Assembly (NCBI RefSeq): GCF_030540765.1
Contig: NZ_JAUOEL010000006.1
Coordinates: 62,001-126,000, forward strand
Length of the DNA: 64,000 nt
DNA from: Flavivirga jejuensis
GTDB lineage: Bacteria; Bacteroidota; Bacteroidia; Flavobacteriales; Flavobacteriaceae
Direction: 5' to 3'
Positions within the stretch are counted from its first letter, which is position 1. Each line of letters begins with the position of its first letter. Of the stretch, positions 1 to 8,475 are shown in pieces. Both the position numbers and the translations under genes were made by a program. The notes below the pieces were generated by a model that was not told the origin of the DNA, made no database searches, and saw nothing but the letters and a program-made list of their open reading frames with translations.

Positions 1-1141
1 AACCATACTAACAAAAAAATTATCCCACGTAGATATTGATTTAACACCATCGACCGTATCTGGTGAAAATCTTGGTTATATTTTATTCACATCAGGAACT
101 ACAGGCACTCCAAAAGGTGTACCAATAACTTTTAATAATCTTCATGCGTTTTCAGAAGCGTTTTGGAAGTTAAGCTATACTTACGATAATACAGATAAAT
201 GCCTACAAATGTTCGAGTTAACATTTGATTTTTCAGTAATGGCGTATTTATTACCAATATTAAAAGGAGCTTGTATATATACGATACCAAAAGACGAAAT
301 TAAGTATAGTTATATATTTGAATTAATGGAGGATTATGAACTTACCATATTGCCAATGGTTCCTTCAATTTTACACTATTTAAGACCGTATTTTGATGAG
401 ATTGATTGCCCTAAGGTGAAACTAAGTCTTTTTTGTGGGGAAGCTTTACCATTGGATGTTACTAACGAATGGAGTGAATGCATTCCAAATGCCACTATAG
501 CCAATGTGTATGGACCAACAGAATGCACTGTATTCTGTACAGATTACACTTTTAAACGTGGTGCGCCAAATAAGACGCATAACGGTGTTATAGCTGTTGG
601 TAAAGACATGGAAAATACCATCACTATTATTGCTGACGAAAACAACAATGAGGTTTCTGTTGGAGAAAAAGGAGAACTATGCTTAAGCAGTTTACAGCTT
701 ACACCTGGTTATTGGAAAAATGAAGAAAAAAACAAAGAAACATTCTTTTTAAAAGAACATAAAGGAGAACAAAGAAGATTTTATAGAACTGGGGATTTAT
801 GTGCTGTGGATCAAGATGGTGACATTCTATACCATGGAAGAGTTGATTTTCAAGCAAAAATACAAGGGTTTAGGGTCGAATTATCAGAAATTGAATTTCA
901 TACTAAAGCAGCATTAGATAGAGTAAATGCTGTTGCTCTAGCTATTTCTAATAACGCAAATAATGCAGAAATAGGATTAGTGATAGAATCAAAAGTTTTT
1001 GAAACAACAGCACTACTAGAAGATTTAAAAGCTAAACTTCCTCAATATATGATACCTGCAAAAATTAAATTTATTGATAATTTTCCACTTAATACCAATG
1101 GGAAAATAGATAGAAAAAAATTAGAAGAACAATTTAATTGA
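1..1141 (+). CDS. Amino-acid adenylation protein, DltA-like (5' partial)
   Basis: The frame is open from base 2, so the N-terminus lies left of the window; 379 residues are visible. It is an ANL-superfamily enzyme of the NRPS/DltA type, which activates a carboxylic acid as acyl-AMP and loads it on a carrier protein. Visible core motifs are A3 (YILFTSGTTGTPKGVP), A4 (FELTFDFSV, with the Asp that in amino-acid activating members contacts the substrate amine), A5 (NVYGPTE), A7 (YRTGDL), A8 (GFRVELSEIE) and A10 (NGKIDRK, catalytic Lys). It is a clear paralogue of the complete gene at 16637-18133, which suggests about 120 N-terminal residues are missing here. The carrier-protein gene starts 11 bases downstream. 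Amino acid as substrate is inferred; which one cannot be told. Confidence 0.9.
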   Translation, partial: TILTKKLSHVDIDLTPSTVSGENLGYILFTSGTTGTPKGVPITFNNLHAFSEAFWKLSYTYDNTDKCLQMFELTFDFSVMAYLLPILKGACIYTIPKDEIKYSYIFELMEDYELTILPMVPSILHYLRPYFDEIDCPKVKLSLFCGEALPLDVTNEWSECIPNATIANVYGPTECTVFCTDYTFKRGAPNKTHNGVIAVGKDMENTITIIADENNNEVSVGEKGELCLSSLQLTPGYWKNEEKNKETFFLKEHKGEQRRFYRTGDLCAVDQDGDILYHGRVDFQAKIQGFRVELSEIEFHTKAALDRVNAVALAISNNANNAEIGLVIESKVFETTALLEDLKAKLPQYMIPAKIKFIDNFPLNTNGKIDRKKLEEQFN

Positions 1142-1152
1142 TTAATAATAAC

Positions 1153-1392
1153 ATGGAAGCCGTAATAATAAAAGAAAAAATAAAAGAGGTTCTTGTTTCT
1201 ATTTTAGAGCACGAAAATTTTGATATGCGTGACGAACTAACTGCTGCAGACGTAGATGGTTGGGACTCTTTATCTCATATGATGATTCTTACCAAAATAG
1301 AAGAGAAATTTAATATTAAATTCAAGCTCAGAGATTTGAATAAACTCAAAAATATGGGAACATTAGTTACAGTCATACAATCTAAAATTTAA
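1153..1392 (+). CDS. Acyl/aminoacyl carrier protein, DltC-like
   Basis: A 79-residue carrier protein with the phosphopantetheine attachment motif GWDSLSHM (Ser39). I take ATG 1153 rather than a TTG at 1138 that overlaps the upstream stop: from this ATG the protein aligns without gaps to the second carrier protein of the locus (18138-18386), whose attachment Ser is also residue 39. It sits between the adenylation gene and the MBOAT gene, as expected for a shuttle that takes the activated acyl group from the cytoplasmic ligase to the membrane acyltransferase. This is the DltC role in teichoic-acid D-alanylation. Confidence 0.93.
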   Translation: MEAVIIKEKIKEVLVSILEHENFDMRDELTAADVDGWDSLSHMMILTKIEEKFNIKFKLRDLNKLKNMGTLVTVIQSKI

Positions 1393-1401
1393 TTTGTAAC
1401 C

Positions 1402-2847
1402 ATGGTATTTAATTCTTTTAATTTTATTGTTTTTATAATACCAGTACTCTTACTGTATTGGATTATTTTTAAAAGATCTTCTGTATTACAAAACGTTTTT
1501 TTATTACTTGCAAGTATCTTCTTTTATGCTTTTGCAGATTGGCGCTTTTTAATTTTATTGATAGCAAGTATTTTGTTGAATTTTTATTTAGGATTAAAAA
1601 TACATAATGCTGAAAAAGAAAGTAAACAAAAAATGTTTTTAAATATAGGTTTAGTCTTCAATATAGGACTATTACTATATTTTAAATATTTTAATTTTTT
1701 CTACGAAGGCTTTTTTAAAGCATTAAACCTCTTTGGGTTAGATTCCAACCATAATACCTTAAAAATATTATTACCCCTAGGTATCAGTTTTTTTACATTT
1801 CAAACATTAGGGTATTTAATAGATGTATACAACGAAGAAGTAAAACCTAATCAAAATTTACTTCAATTTTCAGTCTTTATTGCTTTCTTTCCAAAAATAT
1901 TGTCTGGACCAATTGAAAGAGCAGCAAACCTTCTTCCTCAAATAGAGAAGAAAAGATTATTCTCATATAACATTTTTACTGATGGATTGAGACAAATTTT
2001 ATGGGGGTTATTTGCAAAAATGGTGATCGCAGAAAAATGTGCGGAAATCGCAAATCCAATTTTTGATAACTTTGAAAATCAATCAGGGAGTTTACTGCTG
2101 CTTGGAGCATTCTTTTATGCCATACAGTTATATGCTGATTTTTCTGGATACTCAAATATGGCTATTGGTGTTTCTAAATTATTTGGTCTTCAACTAATGC
2201 GAAATTTTTCAACACCATTTTTCTCTACAAATATTAGTGATTATTGGCGTAAATGGCATATTTCCTTAACAACATGGATGATGGACTATGTATTTACACC
2301 ACTTTCTTTTACATTACGGGGTTATCAGAAAAAAGGACTAGTTATCTCAATTATAGCAACCTTTATACTTGTAGGGTTTTGGCATGGAGCAAACTGGACA
2401 TTTGTTTTTTATGGTTTACTTCATGGAATCTATTTTATTCCTTTGGTTTATTCTGGAAAAATGAATAAATCAGAAATAGTCGCTAAAGGAAAATGGATGC
2501 CATCTTTTAAAGAGTTATTCAAAATGTTAGCATTATTTGTTTTGATTATGTTAACTGATGTATTTTTTAGAGCAAATACAGTCACAGAAGCGTTTAACTA
2601 CATAGCTTCTATTTTTTCATATAGCCTTTTTAAATTTCCAAATGAATTGTTAAGTTCAAGTTATATAATTGGCATAGTACTTATAGCCTTTTTTACTATA
2701 GTAGAATGGAAACACAGAGAAAGACTTCATGATTTTGAGATAAGTAATTACAATATCATTTTCAGATGGAGTTCATATATTTTTATTTTTTTACTGATAT
2801 TATTTTTTGGTAAAAGTTCTGAAACATTTATATACTTTCAATTTTAA
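1402..2847 (+). CDS. MBOAT family O-acyltransferase (DltB/AlgI-like)
   Basis: A 481-residue polytopic membrane protein beginning MVFNSFNF, with many hydrophobic helices. It carries the MBOAT signature: YWRKWHISLT at about residues 280-289 and GFWHGANWTF at about 326-335, whose His is the catalytic residue of the family. DltB and AlgI members take acyl groups from a carrier or donor at the inner face of the membrane and pass them outward to a cell-envelope polymer. The gene starts 9 bases after the carrier-protein gene and is followed 5 bases later by an SGNH-like gene, giving the order A-C-B-D of a Dlt-like operon. The paralogue at 25176-26627 has the same N-terminal start and the same motifs. 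Confidence 0.95.
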   Translation: MVFNSFNFIVFIIPVLLLYWIIFKRSSVLQNVFLLLASIFFYAFADWRFLILLIASILLNFYLGLKIHNAEKESKQKMFLNIGLVFNIGLLLYFKYFNFFYEGFFKALNLFGLDSNHNTLKILLPLGISFFTFQTLGYLIDVYNEEVKPNQNLLQFSVFIAFFPKILSGPIERAANLLPQIEKKRLFSYNIFTDGLRQILWGLFAKMVIAEKCAEIANPIFDNFENQSGSLLLLGAFFYAIQLYADFSGYSNMAIGVSKLFGLQLMRNFSTPFFSTNISDYWRKWHISLTTWMMDYVFTPLSFTLRGYQKKGLVISIIATFILVGFWHGANWTFVFYGLLHGIYFIPLVYSGKMNKSEIVAKGKWMPSFKELFKMLALFVLIMLTDVFFRANTVTEAFNYIASIFSYSLFKFPNELLSSSYIIGIVLIAFFTIVEWKHRERLHDFEISNYNIIFRWSSYIFIFLLILFFGKSSETFIYFQF

Positions 2848-2852
2848 TAAAC

Positions 2853-3761
2853 ATGAAATTAGTTTTTAAAATAATTCTATCATCATTTATATGCCTCGCA
2901 ATAATTACCTTTATTCTTATAAAGTTTGGAGGACAAGTAGATAGTTTTTATAATAAATTCACGACGCCTAAGGTTAGTTCTATGATAATTGGTGATTCTA
3001 GAGCGTTAACAGGAATTAGACCTACAGTCATTAATGAAAAATTATCAGGCCAAGGATTCGAATTACCAATGCTTAATTACAGTTTTACAATTGCTCAAGC
3101 ACCAATTGGTCCACTGTACAGAAAAAGTATTTTGAAAAAATTAAAACCAGACACAAAAAATGGTTTGTTTATACTATCCATTTCTCCCTTGATGCTGCTT
3201 TCTGATAGATCTCATGATAATTATAAAAATGAATTTATTGAAGCCGATTTATCACCACATAATATGGACTTCGTTGATATGAATCCAAATTATGAATACT
3301 TAATTAAAAACTATAATAGCTTTCATTTTAAAGCCATTTTTAGAGAAAATTTAATCTCACAAAAAAATGGCTGGTTACAAGACAATAATTTACCCAAAAC
3401 GAAAGAAGACTATGAAAAAAGGCGAGATTGGTGGATAAATAGCTATAGTAATTTTGACAAAAGATATGCCTTTTCAGAGTACCGCCTTGCAAGCTTAGAT
3501 ACTCTAATAAAAACATTAAAAAAATATGGTGAAGTTCATTTAGCTAGATTGCCTGTCGATCCAATTTTCCTCCCTCTTGAAGAAAAAATGTGCCCAGGTT
3601 TTGATAAATTAGTTGATTCTTTATCCAATATGAATGATATTAAGTATTATAATTACAAAAACACAAGTGATACATATAAAACGTTAGATGGTGCACATTT
3701 AAGTAAACTTTATAGTGGTAAATTCACAGAAAGTTTGTGTGATTCTATTTTAAAAAATTAA
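2853..3761 (+). CDS. SGNH-fold membrane-anchored protein (DltD/AlgJ-like)
   Basis: A 302-residue protein with one N-terminal membrane segment (about residues 4-24) and a soluble part probably outside the inner membrane. SGNH hydrolase hallmarks are present: block I as GDSRA (Gly47-Asp48-Ser49) and the C-terminal DGAHLS with Asp and His at about 279 and 282. The gene follows the MBOAT gene by 5 bases. Pairing of an MBOAT with an SGNH partner is known from DltB/DltD and AlgI/AlgJ/AlgX, where the partner completes acyl transfer to the polymer. Overall similarity to DltD is not evident by eye, so the call rests on these motifs and on context. Confidence 0.72.
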   Translation: MKLVFKIILSSFICLAIITFILIKFGGQVDSFYNKFTTPKVSSMIIGDSRALTGIRPTVINEKLSGQGFELPMLNYSFTIAQAPIGPLYRKSILKKLKPDTKNGLFILSISPLMLLSDRSHDNYKNEFIEADLSPHNMDFVDMNPNYEYLIKNYNSFHFKAIFRENLISQKNGWLQDNNLPKTKEDYEKRRDWWINSYSNFDKRYAFSEYRLASLDTLIKTLKKYGEVHLARLPVDPIFLPLEEKMCPGFDKLVDSLSNMNDIKYYNYKNTSDTYKTLDGAHLSKLYSGKFTESLCDSILKN

Positions 3762-3823
3762 TATTATTAATAAGACTATTTTCATTAGTAAATCACAAAT
3801 CTCTTAATGAAAAAAAATAGAAT

Positions 3824-4924
3824 ATGAATAGTTTAGTTCCTTTAGACTTATACTTTGATGTTTATATTAATGCATTTCTTTTTCTAGTTTTGTTTACGCT
3901 ATTGCATACAAGAGTATTAAAGTTAGAGGAACCTAAAAATATAAATTTCATAAAAGTTGCAGGGGTACTTTTAGCGGTTTTTGTTATCTTATATTTAGGA
4001 CAGAGGCCAATAAGTGGAAAGTATTTTGGAGATATGAGGACCTATGCTACGTATTATGAAGACTACCAGTTAGGAGCACCTATAAAAGGGACCAAAGACA
4101 TCTTTTTTCATGTGTATATGAAAACGTGTTCTTACTTCTTTTCAATACACATGTTTTTTACAATTTGTGTCATGATTTACACATTACCTCTCATAAGAAT
4201 TTCTAGAGTACTTTTTAAAGAATATTGGTATTATGCATTTTTTATGTTTGTAGTCTCTTTTTCTTTTTACACCTACGGGGTTAATGGTATTAGAAATGGA
4301 GCTGCAGGTTCTTTGTTTTTATTAGGAGTGAGTTATAAAGACAAAAAGGTTGTTATGGGATTGTGTTTTTTACTGGCTGTATCATTTCATAAAACAATGT
4401 TTCTCCCAATGATAGCATACGGGATTACTAATTTTTATAACAACCCAAAAGTGTTTTTAAAAGGCTGGTTAGCCTGTATTCCCTTATCATTAGTTCTGGG
4501 TAGTGTATGGATTACATTATTCGCAAACTTAGGTTTTGGTGATGATGATAGGCTTGCAGGGTATTTAACAACCCAAGCTGAAGAAGGTACATTTGCATAC
4601 ACAGGGTTTCGTTGGGATTTCTTATTTCACAGTTCTTTCGCCGTTTTTGCTGGTTGGTATTTTATATATAAAAAGAATTATCAAGATAAATTTTATTTTC
4701 AAATTTTAAATACATATCTAATTTGTAATGGGTTTTGGATACTCGTAATAAATGCGAATTACTCAAATAGATTTGCTTATTTAAGTTGGTTTATGATGGG
4801 ATTAGTTATTATTTACCCTTTTCTCAAAGAACGATTTTTTAAAACTCAACATTTCATGATTGGTAAAGTAGTATTAACCTACTTTATGTTTACATATTGT
4901 ATGTATTATTTATTCTATTGGTAA
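3824..4924 (+). CDS. EpsG/Wzy-type polysaccharide polymerase
   Basis: A 366-residue polytopic membrane protein. It has the EpsG-family feature GIRNGAAGSLFLLG at about residues 155-168, following an aromatic helix, and a long extracytoplasmic stretch around residues 60-90. EpsG and Wzy proteins polymerise lipid-linked repeat units on the periplasmic face. It lies between the Dlt-like set and two glycosyltransferases, as expected for an O-antigen or capsule locus. It is the only polymerase candidate seen in the window. Function is inferred from family and context; polymerases are poorly conserved. Confidence 0.8.
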   Translation: MNSLVPLDLYFDVYINAFLFLVLFTLLHTRVLKLEEPKNINFIKVAGVLLAVFVILYLGQRPISGKYFGDMRTYATYYEDYQLGAPIKGTKDIFFHVYMKTCSYFFSIHMFFTICVMIYTLPLIRISRVLFKEYWYYAFFMFVVSFSFYTYGVNGIRNGAAGSLFLLGVSYKDKKVVMGLCFLLAVSFHKTMFLPMIAYGITNFYNNPKVFLKGWLACIPLSLVLGSVWITLFANLGFGDDDRLAGYLTTQAEEGTFAYTGFRWDFLFHSSFAVFAGWYFIYKKNYQDKFYFQILNTYLICNGFWILVINANYSNRFAYLSWFMMGLVIIYPFLKERFFKTQHFMIGKVVLTYFMFTYCMYYLFYW

Positions 4925-4944
4925 TAATGAATTATTAAAATTTT

Positions 4945-5835
4945 ATGAAAACAATTACAGTATTTACTCCTACGTATAATCGTGCCTATTGCCTTCATAA
5001 ATGCTATGAAAGTTTAATAGCCCAGTCTAATCAAGATTTTGTTTGGCTCATTATTGATGATGGTTCAACAGACGACACTCAAGGTTTAGTTGAATCTTGG
5101 ATTAAAGAAAATAAGATTGATATACAATACCATTTTCAAGAAAATTTGGGTATGCATGGCGGTCATAATGCAGCATATAGGCTTATTGAGACAACACTTA
5201 ATGTTTGTATAGATAGTGATGACTGTATGGCAGAAGAAGCTATAGAAAAGATACTCAATGCATGGGATAGAATTAAAGACAAACCAAATTTTGCTGGTTT
5301 AGTAGGATTAGATGCAGACGAAAGTGGTGCCATCATTGGAACAAAAATTCCTGAGACCATTAAAGAAACCACGCTGTATGAACTATATAATACGCATAAA
5401 GTATTAGGAGATAAGAAATTGGTTTATAGAACAGAAGTGGTTAAAAAATACCCGCCATACCCTATTTATGAAGGTGAACGTTTTGTTCCTCTGGGCTATT
5501 TATATCAACTTATAGACCAAGATTATAAGTTATTACCTGTTAACGACGTCTTTTGTGTTGTAGAATATATGGAAGATGGTTCAAGCATGAATATGTTAAA
5601 ACAATACAGACGCCATCCCAAAGGTTTTGCTTTTTCTAGAAAAAGTAGAATGCGGTTAGCAAAGAATTTTAAAGACAAATTTAAAAATGCTATTCATTAT
5701 GTATCAAGTTCTATGTTCACAAAAAATGGGGCATTTCTAAAAGAGTCTCCTAAAAAAATCACTACATTTTTTGCAATTCCTTTCGGAATAGCTTTAAACT
5801 TTTATATAAGATATAAAACAAAAAACAACTTTTAA
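4945..5835 (+). CDS. Glycosyltransferase family 2
   Basis: A 296-residue GT-A fold enzyme. The N-terminus ITVFTPTYNRAYCL is the GT2 nucleotide-binding start, followed by IIDDGSTDDT (about residues 35-44). The metal-binding acidic motif is DSDD near residue 91, and a HGGHNAAY loop precedes it. It would transfer a sugar from a nucleotide donor to the growing lipid-linked repeat unit at the cytoplasmic membrane. Its TAA stop shares one base with the ATG of the next glycosyltransferase, so the two are translationally coupled. Donor and acceptor cannot be read from the sequence. Confidence 0.93.
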   Translation: MKTITVFTPTYNRAYCLHKCYESLIAQSNQDFVWLIIDDGSTDDTQGLVESWIKENKIDIQYHFQENLGMHGGHNAAYRLIETTLNVCIDSDDCMAEEAIEKILNAWDRIKDKPNFAGLVGLDADESGAIIGTKIPETIKETTLYELYNTHKVLGDKKLVYRTEVVKKYPPYPIYEGERFVPLGYLYQLIDQDYKLLPVNDVFCVVEYMEDGSSMNMLKQYRRHPKGFAFSRKSRMRLAKNFKDKFKNAIHYVSSSMFTKNGAFLKESPKKITTFFAIPFGIALNFYIRYKTKNNF

Positions 5836-6974
5836 TGGCTTTAATTAGAGTTTTACAAGTTTTTACGATTATGAATCGTGGAGGTGCAGAATCCATGATT
5901 ATGAACTATTATCGTAAAATAGATAGAGATAAAATTCAATTTGATTTTCTGGTACACAGAAAAGAAAAGGCTGCTTTTGATGATGAAATAAAAAGTTTAG
6001 GTGGTAACATATATAAATTTGACCCCATAAGTCCTTTCGCACCAAAAAAATATTATAGCGAGTTAAGAGCCTTTTTTAATGCGCATTCAGAATATGATAT
6101 AATACATTCACACTTAAATACCTTTAGTTGTTTTCCTTTGAAAATAGCCCGAGAATTTAATATCACTTGCCGAATTGCTCATGCACACATAGCTATAGAT
6201 AAGGTTAATTTTTCAACTTTTATAAATCAAAAAGAAAGCCTTAAAGAAATTTTTAAAAAATTAGTCAAGTTTCAGTTGAAGAAAAAGGTAAAAAAAGATG
6301 CCACCCATTACTTTTCCTGTGGAGAAAAAGCAGGCCATTGGTTATTTGGAGACACAGCATTTACAACCATGAATAATGCAATTGATACTGATAAATTTAG
6401 ATATGATGAAGTAATATCGAAAGCTTATAAAAAGGAATTTAATTTACAAAACGAATTAGTTATTGGGCATATAGGTCGTTTTGTTAGTCAAAAAAACCAT
6501 TCTTTTTTATTACAAATATTTGCTGCGCTATTAAAAAGGCAACCAAATGCGACTTTGATTTTGATTGGAGATGGACCATTAAAAAAATCATTAGAAAAAG
6601 AAGCCGAAAGTTTAAAAATTACTAATAAAGTACTTTTCTTAGGTGTTCGAACAGATATTCCACAATTATGTCAAATGATGGACATCTTTGTTTTTCCTTC
6701 TTTTTATGAAGGATTACCTGTTACCTTAATTGAAGCGCAAGCTTCTAGTTTAAAAATATTTGCCTCAGATTCTATAACGAATGAAGTGCATTTAACAGAT
6801 AACATCCAATTTCTTTCAATTAATAAAACTGCTGATGAGTGGGCAAATAAAATAACAGAACTGGATTCTATTGAAAAAGTAGATCAGACTGATAAAATTA
6901 TTAAAGCTAACTATGATATTGTTTCAAATACAGAGCAAATACAGGAATTCTATACGCAGCAAATAACTATATAA
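5835..6974 (+). CDS. Glycosyltransferase family 4 (GT-B)
   Basis: A 379-residue GT-B fold enzyme. The N-terminal acceptor domain starts RVLQVFTIMNRGGAESMIMN, with the glycine-rich loop typical of EpsF/EpsD-type capsule transferases. The C-terminal donor domain has the E-x7-E signature FYEGLPVTLIEA at about residues 295-306. It is expected to extend the glycan repeat unit from a nucleotide-sugar donor. The ATG overlaps the previous stop codon by one base, which shows operon organisation. Linkage specificity is unknown. Confidence 0.93.
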   Translation: MALIRVLQVFTIMNRGGAESMIMNYYRKIDRDKIQFDFLVHRKEKAAFDDEIKSLGGNIYKFDPISPFAPKKYYSELRAFFNAHSEYDIIHSHLNTFSCFPLKIAREFNITCRIAHAHIAIDKVNFSTFINQKESLKEIFKKLVKFQLKKKVKKDATHYFSCGEKAGHWLFGDTAFTTMNNAIDTDKFRYDEVISKAYKKEFNLQNELVIGHIGRFVSQKNHSFLLQIFAALLKRQPNATLILIGDGPLKKSLEKEAESLKITNKVLFLGVRTDIPQLCQMMDIFVFPSFYEGLPVTLIEAQASSLKIFASDSITNEVHLTDNIQFLSINKTADEWANKITELDSIEKVDQTDKIIKANYDIVSNTEQIQEFYTQQITI

Positions 6975-6976
6975 TT

Positions 6977-8380
6977 ATGGGTAAATTCCAAGAAAAAATA
7001 TACAATCACCTACCCTACCCTTTTAAGTATATATTGTTAAACATAAAAGCTTTTCAAAATACAAAGCAGCGATATACTGAAGCGTTTGATACCTATTTAA
7101 AAGAATATATTAATTTATGGAATTCTAATGAAACGACCATTAAAGAATATCAAAAAGAAAGATTAATTCTTTTACTTTCAGAAGCCTATCAATACTCAAA
7201 ATGGTATGCCAATAAGATGAACGATTTAGGCATAACATTAAAAAGCATCGAAGAAACCCCCTATGATGTGCTTCAAAAAATGCCTATTCTTAAAAAATCG
7301 GAAAGAAAAACGAATGCAGACCTACTTGTAAATACCAATCGCAAAACTGATGGTGTTGGCTATACAAGCGGGACATCTGGTTCTCCAACAATTAATTATT
7401 TAGATTCGGAGTCTATAAATCGTTCATTTGCCCTTTGGAGACGATTTCATAAGGTGATTGGTTTAGATACGAAAAAAGTAAGACAAGTGCGTTTTTCTGG
7501 TAGATTGATGGTGCGTCCAGATGCAACAAAACCACCGTTTTGGGTATATAACTATTTCGAAAGGCAATTGTTAATGTCTACATACCATCTAAAAGAAGCT
7601 AATTTAATCCATTATATAAAAAAAATAAATAGTTTTAAACCCCTATTATTGGATGGATATCCTTCAGCAATTTATATACTTAGCCGATTTATAAATGAGA
7701 ATAATATCACATTAGATTTTACACCAAAAGCGATAGCTGTTACAGCAGAAACCTTATATGATTACCAACGATTAGAAATAGAAAAAGCATTTAATTGCCA
7801 TGTTTTTAACCAATATGCGTCTAGTGAAGGAAGTCCTTTTATAACCGAATGTGTACAAGGTAATTTACATCTAAACTTAGATTCGGGTGTCTTTGAATTT
7901 ATTAATACAAATGGTGAAAAGGCAAAACCTGGTGAGGTTGCTCAACTTGTAGTGACTAGTTTTACAAATTTAAAAACGCCTTTAATAAGGTATAATATAG
8001 AAGATACTGTTTTATTAAGTGAAAAAGAAAGGAAATGCTCTTGCGGTTGTTCAATGCCTATTATAGAAAAGCTTACAGGAAGAGAAGACGATATTCTATG
8101 GACAGAAGAAAAAGGTTATGTAGGTAGGATGGATACAGCGTATAAAGGGTTAGAAGGCATAGTTAAAAGTCAGATTATTCAAGAAAACCCTCAAGAGATT
8201 CTCGTTAATTTAATAGCAGATAAAAAGTTTGATAAAAAGATGCAGGAAAGCTTTTTACATAACCTAAAAACCAGATTAGGTGAAAATATAAACTATAGTA
8301 TTAATGTCGTAGATGATATTCCGTTAGGGCCTAACGGGAAGTTTGATGCTGTTAAAAGAAACTTTAAAATAGACCTTTAG
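6977..8380 (+). CDS. PaaK/CapK-like adenylate-forming enzyme
   Basis: A 467-residue member of the phenylacetate-CoA ligase-like (CapK) branch of the ANL superfamily. It shows the P-loop VGYTSGTSGSPTINY (about residues 129-143), an aromatic YASSEG motif near residue 280, a C-terminal GREDD turn and a final PLGPNGKFD segment with the Lys at the catalytic position. CapK relatives are frequent in capsule and O-antigen loci, but their biochemical role there is mostly unresolved. A Cys-rich patch CSCGCSMP near residue 355 may bind metal. It is the last gene before a strong terminator and starts 2 bases after the preceding stop codon. Confidence 0.88.
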   Translation: MGKFQEKIYNHLPYPFKYILLNIKAFQNTKQRYTEAFDTYLKEYINLWNSNETTIKEYQKERLILLLSEAYQYSKWYANKMNDLGITLKSIEETPYDVLQKMPILKKSERKTNADLLVNTNRKTDGVGYTSGTSGSPTINYLDSESINRSFALWRRFHKVIGLDTKKVRQVRFSGRLMVRPDATKPPFWVYNYFERQLLMSTYHLKEANLIHYIKKINSFKPLLLDGYPSAIYILSRFINENNITLDFTPKAIAVTAETLYDYQRLEIEKAFNCHVFNQYASSEGSPFITECVQGNLHLNLDSGVFEFINTNGEKAKPGEVAQLVVTSFTNLKTPLIRYNIEDTVLLSEKERKCSCGCSMPIIEKLTGREDDILWTEEKGYVGRMDTAYKGLEGIVKSQIIQENPQEILVNLIADKKFDKKMQESFLHNLKTRLGENINYSINVVDDIPLGPNGKFDAVKRNFKIDL

Positions 8381-8404
8381 CTAGCTATCACATAAAAAAA
8401 CAAA

Positions 8405-8432
8405 AAACCAGAGAAGTTAACTTCTCTGGTTT
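8405..8432. terminator. Bidirectional intrinsic terminator
   Basis: A perfect 28-base palindrome gives two 14-base arms (left arm AAACCAGAGAAGTT). It is preceded by an A-rich run and followed by a T-rich stretch. It lies between convergent genes ending at 8380 (+) and 8476 (-), and could stop both. A second, smaller hairpin (GTCAATC at 8447-8453 with GATTGAC at 8461-8467) lies nearer the minus-strand gene and is followed by a T-run on that strand. Confidence 0.85.
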
Positions 8433-8475
8433 AATTTATAAAAACTGTCAATCAATTTTAGATTGACTTGGTGTT

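Noticed and set aside
2253-2468. 71-codon frame inside the MBOAT gene
   Set aside because: It covers the conserved MBOAT catalytic motifs in another frame and is a shadow of that gene.
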